This document shows, piece by piece, positions 8,925 to 16,669 of a stretch of 64,000 nt of DNA. The notes beneath the pieces are model-generated. The model had not been told where the DNA came from, searched no databases, and saw nothing but the letters and a program-made list of their open reading frames with translations. The DNA is from Blautia hansenii (GTDB lineage Bacteria > Bacillota > Clostridia > Lachnospirales > Lachnospiraceae): positions 1 to 64,000 of the forward strand of contig NZ_JAAITA010000013.1 of the NCBI RefSeq assembly GCF_013304445.1, written 5' to 3'. The position numbers were made by a program, and so were the translations under genes. Position 1 is the first letter of the stretch; every line of letters starts with the position of its first letter.

Positions 8925-9299
8925 TCATTCATCCGAAAGTGCGGAAAGCTGCTGGAGAAGGATTTCCCATTGCCTGAAAATACAGGCGGGTGCAAATTTA
9001 TCCTGGACTTTTCCTGTGTTTTTGGAAAAAGCTTCCCGCAAAGTCTTGCAGTATTCATGACGGCTTAAAACTTTGGGTGCAAGTTCTGCCAGCATATCGA
9101 TACCTTTTACATGCGTGAGACGGCCTACGGTAATCAGTATCTGCTCCCGGCGCATTCTGTAGTTTTTCGTATCCCGTTCCGTCAACGTCACAATATAGTC
9201 CGCATATCTGGAAGTAAAGCGGGAAATCCCTTTCCGGAACATGCGGTACAGGAGCGAGTGCCAGGCATAATCATAGTTGAAATGTTCCCATGCCGGAAC
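8925..9299 (-). pseudogene. glycosyltransferase family 4 remnant with internal deletions
   Basis: The frame is made of at least three separate pieces of one GT4 glycosyltransferase. WEHFNYDYAW and SRYADYIVTLTERDTKNY belong to the middle of the N-terminal domain. They jump straight to ILITVGRLTHVKGIDML, the start of the nucleotide-sugar domain. A short tail then resembles the last helix (FRQWEILLQQL). The donor-site Glu region and most of both domains are gone. The homology begins near 9299, exactly where an opposite-strand nucleotidyltransferase remnant begins. I read this as a deletion scar, not a working enzyme. Confidence 0.8.
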
Positions 9300-9301
9300 A
9301 G

Positions 9302-9480
9302 CGAAAGCTGGGAGATGTGGACCTTTACATCCCTGCACGGGAAGAACTGGCAAAAGCCCAAAAGATACTGGAACACCATGGTTATAAACAGGAGGAGGAA
9401 GTCAGCGGACATCACCTGACTTATCTGAAAGAAGGACATCTGCAAATGAAAGTACGGTTTCCCAAGCTGAGCAAATGTCC
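9302..9480 (+). pseudogene. nucleotidyltransferase (NTP_transf_5-like) fragment
   Basis: The translated stretch RKLGDVDLYIPAREELAKAQ, with KILEHHGYK and the HHLTYLKEGHLQMKV piece after it, is the core of the uncharacterised nucleotidyltransferase family (PF14907 type). The G-D-x-D metal motif is present. The upstream helical part is missing because the sequence switches at ~9300 into the opposite-strand GT4 remnant. The downstream part drifts out of family likeness after about 9480. Such genes usually sit in polysaccharide or peptide-modification loci, which fits the glycosyltransferase piece. From 9481 to 9633 I recognise nothing. Confidence 0.7.
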
Positions 9481-9633
9481 TCTTTTGTGTATTTTCTTCA
9501 CAATACCTATCGTCTGCGTAGAACTACTTTCCGGCAGACTCTGGGAGATTTCCGGAAACACAATCACTCTACCAGAATCGCCCCGATTTTTGAAAATAGT
9601 AAGGATGAGCGCTAGGCTGTCTTCTTTTGCAGC

Positions 9634-12600
9634 CTAAGCTTCTTCAATATGAACCCGGCTGCCCCCTTCGCCCATGCGGGCCGGTTCTACAAGCAGATGC
9701 ATGGGAATTCTCGCCTTAATGTCTTCCACATGGGTGATGATTCCCACGCTTCTCTGCCGGTTTCTGATTTTTTCCAGAGATTCCATAACCACATCCAGAC
9801 AAGTTTCATCCAGTGTGCCGAAGCCTTCGTCCAGGAAGAAAAATTCCAGAGGGGCGGCGCCTTTCATCTGAATCTGAGAAGATAAGGCAAGGGCCAGCGC
9901 CAAAGAAGCCATAAAAGTTTCTCCGCCAGAGAGCGTAGAGGCGGGTCTGGAAACCCCGCCGTTTTTATAATCCCGGATAATAAACATACCGCTGCCGTCG
10001 GTTTCCAGGCCGTAGCTGCTGCCAGTCATTTCTTTTAACTGGGCATCGGCTTCTCTGGAGACGTATTCCAGATAGTACCTGGAAACGTATTCTACAAACC
10101 GTTTGCCCCGGAACAGACCTTCCAGTTCAGAGAGAATATCCAGTGTGTGAGTAATCTCTTTTTTCTTTGCCTCCAGTTTTTCTTTTTCTTTTAGAGCCTG
10201 TTTTAGCTGCTGCAGCTGCTGTTTTAGACCGCCAAGTTCCCGGACGGTATCGGAACTTTCTTTTTCCAGAACAGAGACGGCTGTTTCCAGAACAGACAGG
10301 GGTTCTTTTGGCTGGGGAAGCGCTGATTTCTGCTGCTTCACTGTTTCCAGACACAGCTGTACCCGGAGACAGGATTCCCGATAATTTTCTGCTTTTTCCC
10401 GCATAGCAAGAAGTTCTGTCTCTGCCCGTTGATGAGTTTCTATCCAGTTCTCTTCTGCTATCTGATACTCCTCCATTTTTTCCAGCAAAAGGTTCTGCTT
10501 TTGGCGGCAGTCAGTCAGCAAAGCCTGGGTAAGCGCTTCGTTGGCCGCATATTCCCGACAGAGCTGTTCTTCTTCTTTTTGTGCTTTTTCCGCCTGTGCA
10601 GTTATCCTGGTACAGGACTGTTGGATTTCTTCCATGATGGTTTCCAGTTCGTGGCAGCGCTTTTGGGGATCTTTGCAGGAACCGGATTTTTCTGTAATCT
10701 GTTCGGTCAGTTCTTTCAGCTTCTGTTCATATTGACTCATCTGCATTTCCAGCCGTGCCTTGTCTTCTCTGGTTTTCTGAATCAGCAGATCACCTTTTTC
10801 TTTATTTTGTATACGGGCCTGGATGGCAGTTTCTAAAAGAAAAAGCTGTTTTTGTTTTTCTTCCCGGAGACGATTTTTATTTTGCAGTTCCTTGTAGGCC
10901 TGAAGAAAATCCTCTGTCTGATTTCGCTTTTTTAATTCCAAAATCCGCTTCTGCTGTTGCACTTCGCTTTGTGTAAGTGCCAGCAGTTCATTTTGCAATT
11001 CTTTTTGCCGGGTATTGTGGTGAATCTGTTCTGTTTCGGCTCTGGCCTTTTGTGTCTGAAGCGTCAGAATCTCTGTTTCCAGAAGAGAGCGCTGTTCCTG
11101 GGATTGGGCAAATGCCTGCTCAAGGGCCGTTCTTTTTGTTCTTTGAGTCTCCAGCTTTGTTTCCAGTTCCTGCAGATTTTCGTTCAGGAAAGCGGCATTT
11201 AAGTTCTGTAAATTTTCCCAAGCGCTCTGTCTCATGTTCCGGCTGTTTTCCAATTGCAGTTCCAAACGGGAAAGTTCTGCTGACAGCTTCTGAAAATGCT
11301 GTTCTGTCAGCTGTCTTTTTTCGGCAAACTGTGTCAGGCTGCCCTGTTCTGTCTGGGAAACTGTTTTTTCATGGTGAATACTGCCGCATACAGGGCAAGG
11401 CTGTCCTTCTCTCAGTTCTGAGGCCAGTATGGCTGACAGATTATCCAGGTACTGTTTTTCTAACATCGCTCTTTTTTCAAACGCTTTTTCTTTTTCAGCG
11501 GTTTTTTCAGCGATTTTCTGACGGAAATCTGTGCACAGTGTTTCCTGTTCTTTCATACTCTGCTGCAAAATGGCGGCTTTTTCCTGCTCAGTCTTTACCA
11601 GCAAGAGATGTTCTTTTTGGGCTTCTGCCTCGGGAAGTGCTTTCTGCCTTTCCAGGATGTACGTCGCTTTGTCTGTTTGTTTCTGTAAATCCGCTTCTTT
11701 CTTGTCCAACTGCTGAAGGGTCTGTATTTTTTCTGCTTTGGCCTTTTGCTCTTTTTCTGCTAGTTCTGCTTGTTGGGCAGTTATACCCTTTTTGCGTTCC
11801 AACAGAGCCTGTTGTTCCATGGTAAGGCGGTATCCTTCTTCCGTTTCCTGCTGCTGCTTTGCCGTCATGGTTACTGCTTCTATTTCCAGAGTCAAAGCTT
11901 CCTTCTGAGATTTCAGCTGTTCCATATCCCGTAGCAGCTTTTCCATCTTCTGACCGGAATCTTCTAAAATGCTATCTGTTTTTTGAGCCGCATTTTTTGC
12001 TTCTGTCCATTGTGCTTCTGTCTTTTGCCTGCGGTTTAAAAGCAATACGGCTTCCTGTAGTCTTGCCTGCTCCAGCCTGAAAAGCGGCAATTCTTCTTGC
12101 ACCTGAAGCTGGATCTTTTCTCTTGCGTTTCGGAGTTTCTCGCTTTCTGTCTGTTTTTCGGTCAAAGTGGATTTCAGCAATTCCTGTTTCGTCTGGGACG
12201 ATGTCCAGGCTGCTTTTGTATTGCGGGCTTCCTGCAGATATATCCAAAGCTGATTGGCCGTTTGTGCCTGTTTTTCTTCTTCCTGAAGAAAATCCATTTC
12301 TTCTTTTTGCGCTTTCAGCTTGGCTGCCTGAGACGCCAGTTCCAGCGATTCCTGTTCCAGGGCGGCAAATTTCTGCCCCTGTTCCAGCTGTACCCTGGCT
12401 ATTTTAAGCGCCGCGGCTTTTTCTTCTGACAGAATCCGGATTTGCTTTGTTTTTTCCTGTAAATCCTGTACATCCTCTGGCCGGATTTCTTTGTAACGGG
12501 AAAGTGCACCCTCATTTTCCTGCATCTTTCCATTCCATTGTAAAGCCCGGTCTTTTACCAGACCTGCCAGCTGTTCTCCGTATTTTTCCAGATGGAACAG

Positions 12601-13107
12601 CCGCTCCAGCATTTTATTGCGCTCCATACCTTCCAGCTTTAGAAATTCTGAAAACTTTCCCTGGGGAAGAACTACGGTGCGGAAAAAATCTTCTCTGGAC
12701 AGCCCCAGTACATCTCTGCACTTTTCATTTACAGTTCCTACGCGATCTGCCAGAATTTCGGCCTTTCCTTCTGTCAGTTCTGCAAAACGGGCGCTGTCAC
12801 TGCGGATAGTTCCCTCTTTGGAGCGTTTAAAGCTTCTGAACACCTGGTAAATCCGCTCCTTTTTCTCTTTTACAGAAAAAGTATATTCCACGAAAGCCTT
12901 ATCTGTACTCACATGGATAAAATTGGCGCTGTTTCTGGCTGTGGTTCCGTAAAGCGCCAGTGTCATACCGTCCAGAATACTGCTTTTTCCGCTTCCGGTA
13001 GGACCAAAGATACCGAAAAGCCCACGGCTGGTTAAAAGTTCAAAATCAATTTCCTGAGGTTCCAAAAAACTGTTAAGTCCTTTCAGCTTCATCCTGATTG
13101 GTCGCAT
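9634..13107 (-). CDS. sbcC: exonuclease SbcCD subunit C
   Basis: The SMC-like ATPase partner of SbcD, which opens hairpin and protein-blocked DNA ends. The 1157 residues show N-terminal GPTGSGKSSILDGMTLALYG (Walker A), long coiled coils rich in Gln/Glu/Lys, the central zinc-hook CPVCG, and C-terminal LSGGETFMASLALALALS with FLDEGFGTLD (signature and Walker B). The start at 13107 has AGGAGG nine bases upstream and overlaps sbcD by 35 bases, so translation is coupled. Confidence 0.97.
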   Translation of the reverse strand: MRPIRMKLKGLNSFLEPQEIDFELLTSRGLFGIFGPTGSGKSSILDGMTLALYGTTARNSANFIHVSTDKAFVEYTFSVKEKKERIYQVFRSFKRSKEGTIRSDSARFAELTEGKAEILADRVGTVNEKCRDVLGLSREDFFRTVVLPQGKFSEFLKLEGMERNKMLERLFHLEKYGEQLAGLVKDRALQWNGKMQENEGALSRYKEIRPEDVQDLQEKTKQIRILSEEKAAALKIARVQLEQGQKFAALEQESLELASQAAKLKAQKEEMDFLQEEEKQAQTANQLWIYLQEARNTKAAWTSSQTKQELLKSTLTEKQTESEKLRNAREKIQLQVQEELPLFRLEQARLQEAVLLLNRRQKTEAQWTEAKNAAQKTDSILEDSGQKMEKLLRDMEQLKSQKEALTLEIEAVTMTAKQQQETEEGYRLTMEQQALLERKKGITAQQAELAEKEQKAKAEKIQTLQQLDKKEADLQKQTDKATYILERQKALPEAEAQKEHLLLVKTEQEKAAILQQSMKEQETLCTDFRQKIAEKTAEKEKAFEKRAMLEKQYLDNLSAILASELREGQPCPVCGSIHHEKTVSQTEQGSLTQFAEKRQLTEQHFQKLSAELSRLELQLENSRNMRQSAWENLQNLNAAFLNENLQELETKLETQRTKRTALEQAFAQSQEQRSLLETEILTLQTQKARAETEQIHHNTRQKELQNELLALTQSEVQQQKRILELKKRNQTEDFLQAYKELQNKNRLREEKQKQLFLLETAIQARIQNKEKGDLLIQKTREDKARLEMQMSQYEQKLKELTEQITEKSGSCKDPQKRCHELETIMEEIQQSCTRITAQAEKAQKEEEQLCREYAANEALTQALLTDCRQKQNLLLEKMEEYQIAEENWIETHQRAETELLAMREKAENYRESCLRVQLCLETVKQQKSALPQPKEPLSVLETAVSVLEKESSDTVRELGGLKQQLQQLKQALKEKEKLEAKKKEITHTLDILSELEGLFRGKRFVEYVSRYYLEYVSREADAQLKEMTGSSYGLETDGSGMFIIRDYKNGGVSRPASTLSGGETFMASLALALALSSQIQMKGAAPLEFFFLDEGFGTLDETCLDVVMESLEKIRNRQRSVGIITHVEDIKARIPMHLLVEPARMGEGGSRVHIEEA

Positions 13108-14314
13108 ATGGCTGTACCTCCTTTTCCAGAATGTCCCGAAGCATATCCAGGACTTCCTGCTCCGGCTGTGTTCCTTTTTTCTCCAAATAGTATCCTAAAA
13201 ATAATTCTTCAAAGCTTTTTTCTGCAAACCGTTCCATGTTTTGTTCTGCCTGTTGCTCAGGAAATAGGGGAAGAACCTCTAAAATGTCATCTTTGTACTT
13301 TTTCAGTTCTTTTAGCTGTTCTTCCCGTATATAAGTTTCTGTATAAATCTGCAGATACACATAGCAGGGACGGTTCTGATTTTCCCTGCATTTTTCCAGT
13401 GCTTCTTCGTAGCTTTGGCACACCCATTTTTCGATGGGCTTCGGATTATCCAAATAAATTTCCCGTACCTGTACCGGCTGTCTGGGATGCAGCTCTGCCA
13501 GACAGCACTGTTTGGCTATAACAGTTTCCTGCAGGCGATAGGGAAGAATAGAGCCGCTGTAACGAATCCGTCCCTGACTTCCGACAGCTTTTTGTGGCCT
13601 GTGTATATGCCCCAGAGCCGCGTACTGGACAGCCGGTGGAAATACCTCAGGCGGCAGCAGATAACTATTTCCCAGCACCATCCCTTGCTCAGAACCGTCT
13701 TTAATGCTTCCCAGAGTAAATACATGGCTCATCAGCAGATTGATAGTATCCTCTTGATACCAGCGGGCTTTTTCTTTGAAAAAAGCACCTACTTTTCGGG
13801 CATAGTCCTGTGCCTTTTTTTCTTCCTCCTCCCCTGCCTGGTATAACACTTCATTTAAAGATTTTTCACTCAAATACGGGACGCAGACAAATACGGCCTT
13901 TTCTCCTTTATGAGAAAACGAAAAAGTACAGGCATCCAAAGATGTAATTTCAAAGTGGCCATAAAACCCGGAAGCAATACGGGTCTGCGGTGTTCCGTAA
14001 AGGATAATGCCATGCTCCCGAACCAGCGGCGCAATGGCTTCCAGACGAGAGGGCTGGTCATGATTGCCGGCAATCATGACTACCAGTCGCTCTCCCTGTG
14101 CAGTTAAATCTTTTAAAGTCCGGTATAGAAGGGCCTCTGCCCCGGCTGACGGATGACCGTTATCAAAAATGTCTCCGGCAATGCAGACTACGTCAGCCTG
14201 TGTTTCGTCGGCAATGCGGACAAACTGTTCCAGAACCATTTCCTGTTCCTGCAAACGGCTTTTGCCTTCTAAAAGTTTTCCGATGTGCCAGTCAGCAGTG
14301 TGTAATATTTTCAT
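13073..14314 (-). CDS. sbcD: exonuclease SbcCD subunit D
   Basis: A Mn-dependent calcineurin-like nuclease. The 413 residues show the five phosphoesterase motifs: ILHTADWHIGK, CIAGDIFDNGHPS, IAGNHDQPSRL, LLMSHVF and ALGHIHRPQ. It is the first gene of the sbcDC pair and diverges from the lgt-like gene; the 168-base gap between them holds both promoters. Confidence 0.97.
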   Translation of the reverse strand: MKILHTADWHIGKLLEGKSRLQEQEMVLEQFVRIADETQADVVCIAGDIFDNGHPSAGAEALLYRTLKDLTAQGERLVVMIAGNHDQPSRLEAIAPLVREHGIILYGTPQTRIASGFYGHFEITSLDACTFSFSHKGEKAVFVCVPYLSEKSLNEVLYQAGEEEEKKAQDYARKVGAFFKEKARWYQEDTINLLMSHVFTLGSIKDGSEQGMVLGNSYLLPPEVFPPAVQYAALGHIHRPQKAVGSQGRIRYSGSILPYRLQETVIAKQCCLAELHPRQPVQVREIYLDNPKPIEKWVCQSYEEALEKCRENQNRPCYVYLQIYTETYIREEQLKELKKYKDDILEVLPLFPEQQAEQNMERFAEKSFEELFLGYYLEKKGTQPEQEVLDMLRDILEKEVQPYATNQDEAERT

Positions 14315-14482
14315 AGGTATTCTCTTTCTGATAAGTTTAAATTAAATGAAAAATGACAGCAGTTTCTGTCTGTAAGTATAGCATTATCTTATAGAAAAAG
14401 ACAATGATGCTTTTTACAAAAAAAGATGTTATAATGAAACAGACACATAAAAAATTCAACATAGGAAAGTGAGCAGAAAAGT

Positions 14483-15232
14483 ATGAAAAATGAATTATTT
14501 TCCGTGGGACCGCTTACCATACATGGATATGGGCTGATGATTGCGCTGGGGATTCTGGTATGTATCTTCATGGGAACGTACCGTGCAAAAAAGCACCATT
14601 TGAAAGAGGATGCGGTTCTGGATATTGCTATTTTCAGTATTCTTGCAGGATTTATAGGTGCAAAGCTGTTATTTGTGCTGGTGGAATTTGACCGCTTTTT
14701 GGAAGACCCTATGCAGGTGCTGGGAACAGAAGGCTTTGTTGTGTACGGAGGAATCATTGCAGGTGTACTAGCCGCGATTTTGTATTGTCACAGAAAAAAA
14801 CTTTCTTTCTTGGAATATTTTGATTTGCTGGCCCCCTCCATTGCTGTGGCCCAGGGATTTGGAAGAATCGGCTGTTTCCTGGCAGGATGCTGCTATGGCA
14901 GAGAAACCGATGCTTTCTGGGGTGTGACCTTTCCTGAGGGCAGCTTTGCCCCGGCAGGTGTTCCTCTGATTCCCACACAGTTGTTGTCTTCTGCGGGAGA
15001 TTTTCTGATTATGGCGGTGCTTCTGATTTACAGTAGGCACAGCAAAAAGACCGGAAACACAGGAGCCTTGTACCTGTTGCTTTACGGAATAGGCCGTTTC
15101 CTCATAGAATTTCTCCGTTCTGATGACAGAGGAACCGTAGGAATGCTGTCTACCTCTCAGTTTATTTCTATTGGAATTGTACTGATTGCAGTGGGAATGT
15201 TCAATAAGAAGCAGCGGAAAAAGTACACTTAA
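14483..15232 (+). CDS. prolipoprotein diacylglyceryl transferase family protein (divergent)
   Basis: A 249-residue polytopic membrane protein of the Lgt family with about seven transmembrane segments. Lgt moves diacylglycerol from phosphatidylglycerol to the lipobox Cys. Two hallmark sites differ from canonical Lgt: the HGG motif reads VYGGIIAG (His to Tyr), and GRxGNFxNxExxG reads GRIGCFLAGCCYGRET. This Cys-rich variant recurs in clostridia as a second Lgt-like type. It may have another substrate, so I give no gene symbol. It diverges from sbcD and is followed by a tiny peptide gene. Confidence 0.8.
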   Translation: MKNELFSVGPLTIHGYGLMIALGILVCIFMGTYRAKKHHLKEDAVLDIAIFSILAGFIGAKLLFVLVEFDRFLEDPMQVLGTEGFVVYGGIIAGVLAAILYCHRKKLSFLEYFDLLAPSIAVAQGFGRIGCFLAGCCYGRETDAFWGVTFPEGSFAPAGVPLIPTQLLSSAGDFLIMAVLLIYSRHSKKTGNTGALYLLLYGIGRFLIEFLRSDDRGTVGMLSTSQFISIGIVLIAVGMFNKKQRKKYT

Positions 15233-15300
15233 CAAATTTTTGTATATAATCTAGCCGAAACAAAACACAGCACAGCTATGACTTTAGGAGGGCTACGATT

Positions 15301-15405
15301 ATGAATAAAGTTTATGAAAAACCTGCAGTTATTGTTGATGAAGTTGCAGCAGAGGGTTCTGGTGTACAGACTTCTGTAACAGGATATACCTATTCTGCAG
15401 AATAA
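15301..15405 (+). CDS. 34-residue peptide gene, precursor-like, unknown function
   Basis: An open frame too short for usual gene calling. ATG at 15301 is preceded by AGGAGGG (15286-15292, spacing 8), one of the best ribosome binding sites in the window. A bidirectional terminator begins 24 bases after the TAA. The product starts MNKVYEKPAVIVDE, continues with VAAEGSG and ends in a Thr/Ser/Tyr-rich tail (TGYTYSAE). The YEKPxVxVxE-then-AEG layout looks like a leader followed by a short core, as in small secreted or modified peptides of Lachnospiraceae. No modification enzyme is adjacent. A TATAAT at 15245-15250 could be its -10 box, but no good -35 is visible. Confidence 0.75.
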   Translation: MNKVYEKPAVIVDEVAAEGSGVQTSVTGYTYSAE

Positions 15406-15429
15406 GTAAGAATCCTAAAATAGATATTG

Positions 15430-15469
15430 AAAAAAGGAGTCTGTTACGCCATGTGACAACTTCTTTTTT
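15430..15469. terminator. bidirectional intrinsic terminator
   Basis: AAAAAAGGAGT pairs with ACTTCTTTTTT, enclosing a second stem GTTAC/GTGAC with loop GCCAT; one C is bulged. The A and T tracts make it work in both directions. It ends the 34-residue peptide transcript on the plus strand and the YkgJ-type gene on the minus strand. Confidence 0.85.
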
Positions 15470-15481
15470 CGTATTCTGATT

Positions 15482-16144
15482 TCAAAAAAAATATATTTCC
15501 GCCTTTTTCAGCCGTTCTTCAAACTGTTCATAAAAATCAGCTTCTGCTTTATACGGCGTCAGATAAAAAGTTTTCAAAATAAACATACAGACATTTTTCA
15601 CAGCACTTTCCTCCTGAAATTGTGCAGCGATTTTTTCTGCTTTTTTCAGAAAGGTGTGCCATTGAAGCACAAATCTTTCGTACTCCTGTATCCTTGATAT
15701 CCCCAGCCATTTGCTGATTTTCACCTTTGTTTTTGGGTTTTGTCTGCATTCATGTACCTGTAGGAAATAGTGAAAACAATCCTCCTCATAAATGCGTCCC
15801 AGAGGAAACATTCTGCAAAAACCAGGACGGAAAGCATGAATACTGCACCGTCCCTGGATATTTAAAAAGGGGCACTGTTCTTCTTTTTCTGCCATTTTCA
15901 GATTGGGCAGAATCAGTCCGTCTGCCATTCGAAGTTCTAAAGCATAAGACAAAAGTGTTTCAAAATTTTGTTCCAGATGACTGCAAAGCTGATAGACATC
16001 GAAAGGATCCAGAACAATAGAATCCCCCATGCCGCGGCAGCAGTCTGAGCAGCCTTTGCAGTCGTTGCAGCCCGCCTTTACCATGTCACTTTGACGGTAC
16101 AGTTTTCCGTCTGAGACGGCATTTAAATCCAGTTCTCTCCGCAT
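15482..16144 (-). CDS. YkgJ family cysteine-cluster protein
   Basis: About 220 residues. The N-terminal CNDCKGCSDCCRGMGDSIVL is the CxxCxxCC zinc/iron-chelating motif. A QCPFLNIQGRCSIHAFRPGFCRMFPLG-type middle follows, which is the family's second cysteine set. The C-terminal part is helical and unassigned. The start at 16144 has AAAGGAG upstream; the frame to 16171 lacks it. It follows the unknown gene at 16172 by 27 bases, so both are likely one operon. The precise function is unknown. Confidence 0.85.
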   Translation of the reverse strand: MRRELDLNAVSDGKLYRQSDMVKAGCNDCKGCSDCCRGMGDSIVLDPFDVYQLCSHLEQNFETLLSYALELRMADGLILPNLKMAEKEEQCPFLNIQGRCSIHAFRPGFCRMFPLGRIYEEDCFHYFLQVHECRQNPKTKVKISKWLGISRIQEYERFVLQWHTFLKKAEKIAAQFQEESAVKNVCMFILKTFYLTPYKAEADFYEQFEERLKKAEIYFF

Positions 16145-16171
16145 ATTTTTCTCCTTTGCTTTACGAACCAC

Positions 16172-16642
16172 TCAGACCCGGTATTTCCAGTAATAAAGGC
16201 CCTCTGTGGTTACGATTTTTTCCAGAAGTTCTCTCAGCGCTTCACTTTCGTGGTACACGGCAATGCTTAACACACCGCCGCTGATACTGATAATAGAATC
16301 TTCTCCTCCGAGCAGAATATCTATCTGTCCCCGTTTTTTCAAAATCACTTTTTTCAGCAGTTTTACTATCATTTCACACCGTTTGTCTTTCAGCCATCCT
16401 TCCCGCTTATTGACCAGGGGTTTGTACTCTTCCACATAAATTTCAAAAGGAAAATAGCAAAGTATTTTCAGTACAATGGCTATGGTTTTATCACAAAATT
16501 CCTGCAGGTGTCGATCCTGCAGAAAATACTGCTCCGCCTCTTCATAAAAGCTGTCTTCTCCTGTAGAAACAGCTCTTGGCAGAAAATCTATAATCCGGTA
16601 ATCTTCTGTAAACAAAAGGCTTAGTTGTTCACTTCTATTCAT
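16172..16642 (-). CDS. hypothetical protein
   Basis: About 156 residues, not recognised. Mixed alpha/beta composition with NRSEQLSLLFTEDYRIIDFL at the start, a predicted helix CDKTIAIVLKILCYFPFEIY, and a C-terminal beta-rich part (IISISGGVLSIAVYH) before an LRELLEKIV helix. No signal peptide or membrane segment. The ATG at 16642 has GGAG seven bases upstream, better than the ATG at 16648. It lies just before the YkgJ-type gene. Confidence 0.7.
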   Translation of the reverse strand: MNRSEQLSLLFTEDYRIIDFLPRAVSTGEDSFYEEAEQYFLQDRHLQEFCDKTIAIVLKILCYFPFEIYVEEYKPLVNKREGWLKDKRCEMIVKLLKKVILKKRGQIDILLGGEDSIISISGGVLSIAVYHESEALRELLEKIVTTEGLYYWKYRV

Positions 16643-16669
16643 GCGCATACTCCTCTTATCAGATATCTG

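Noticed and set aside
9480-9613. Third-frame stretch ending in IFENSKDER near the nucleotidyltransferase remnant
   Set aside because: No family recognised and no start signal; possibly more decayed sequence, not reported as a gene.
9674-12850. Many plus-strand frames antisense to sbcC
   Set aside because: Shadows of the Gln/Glu/Lys-rich coiled coil, giving Phe/Leu/Ser-rich nonsense proteins.
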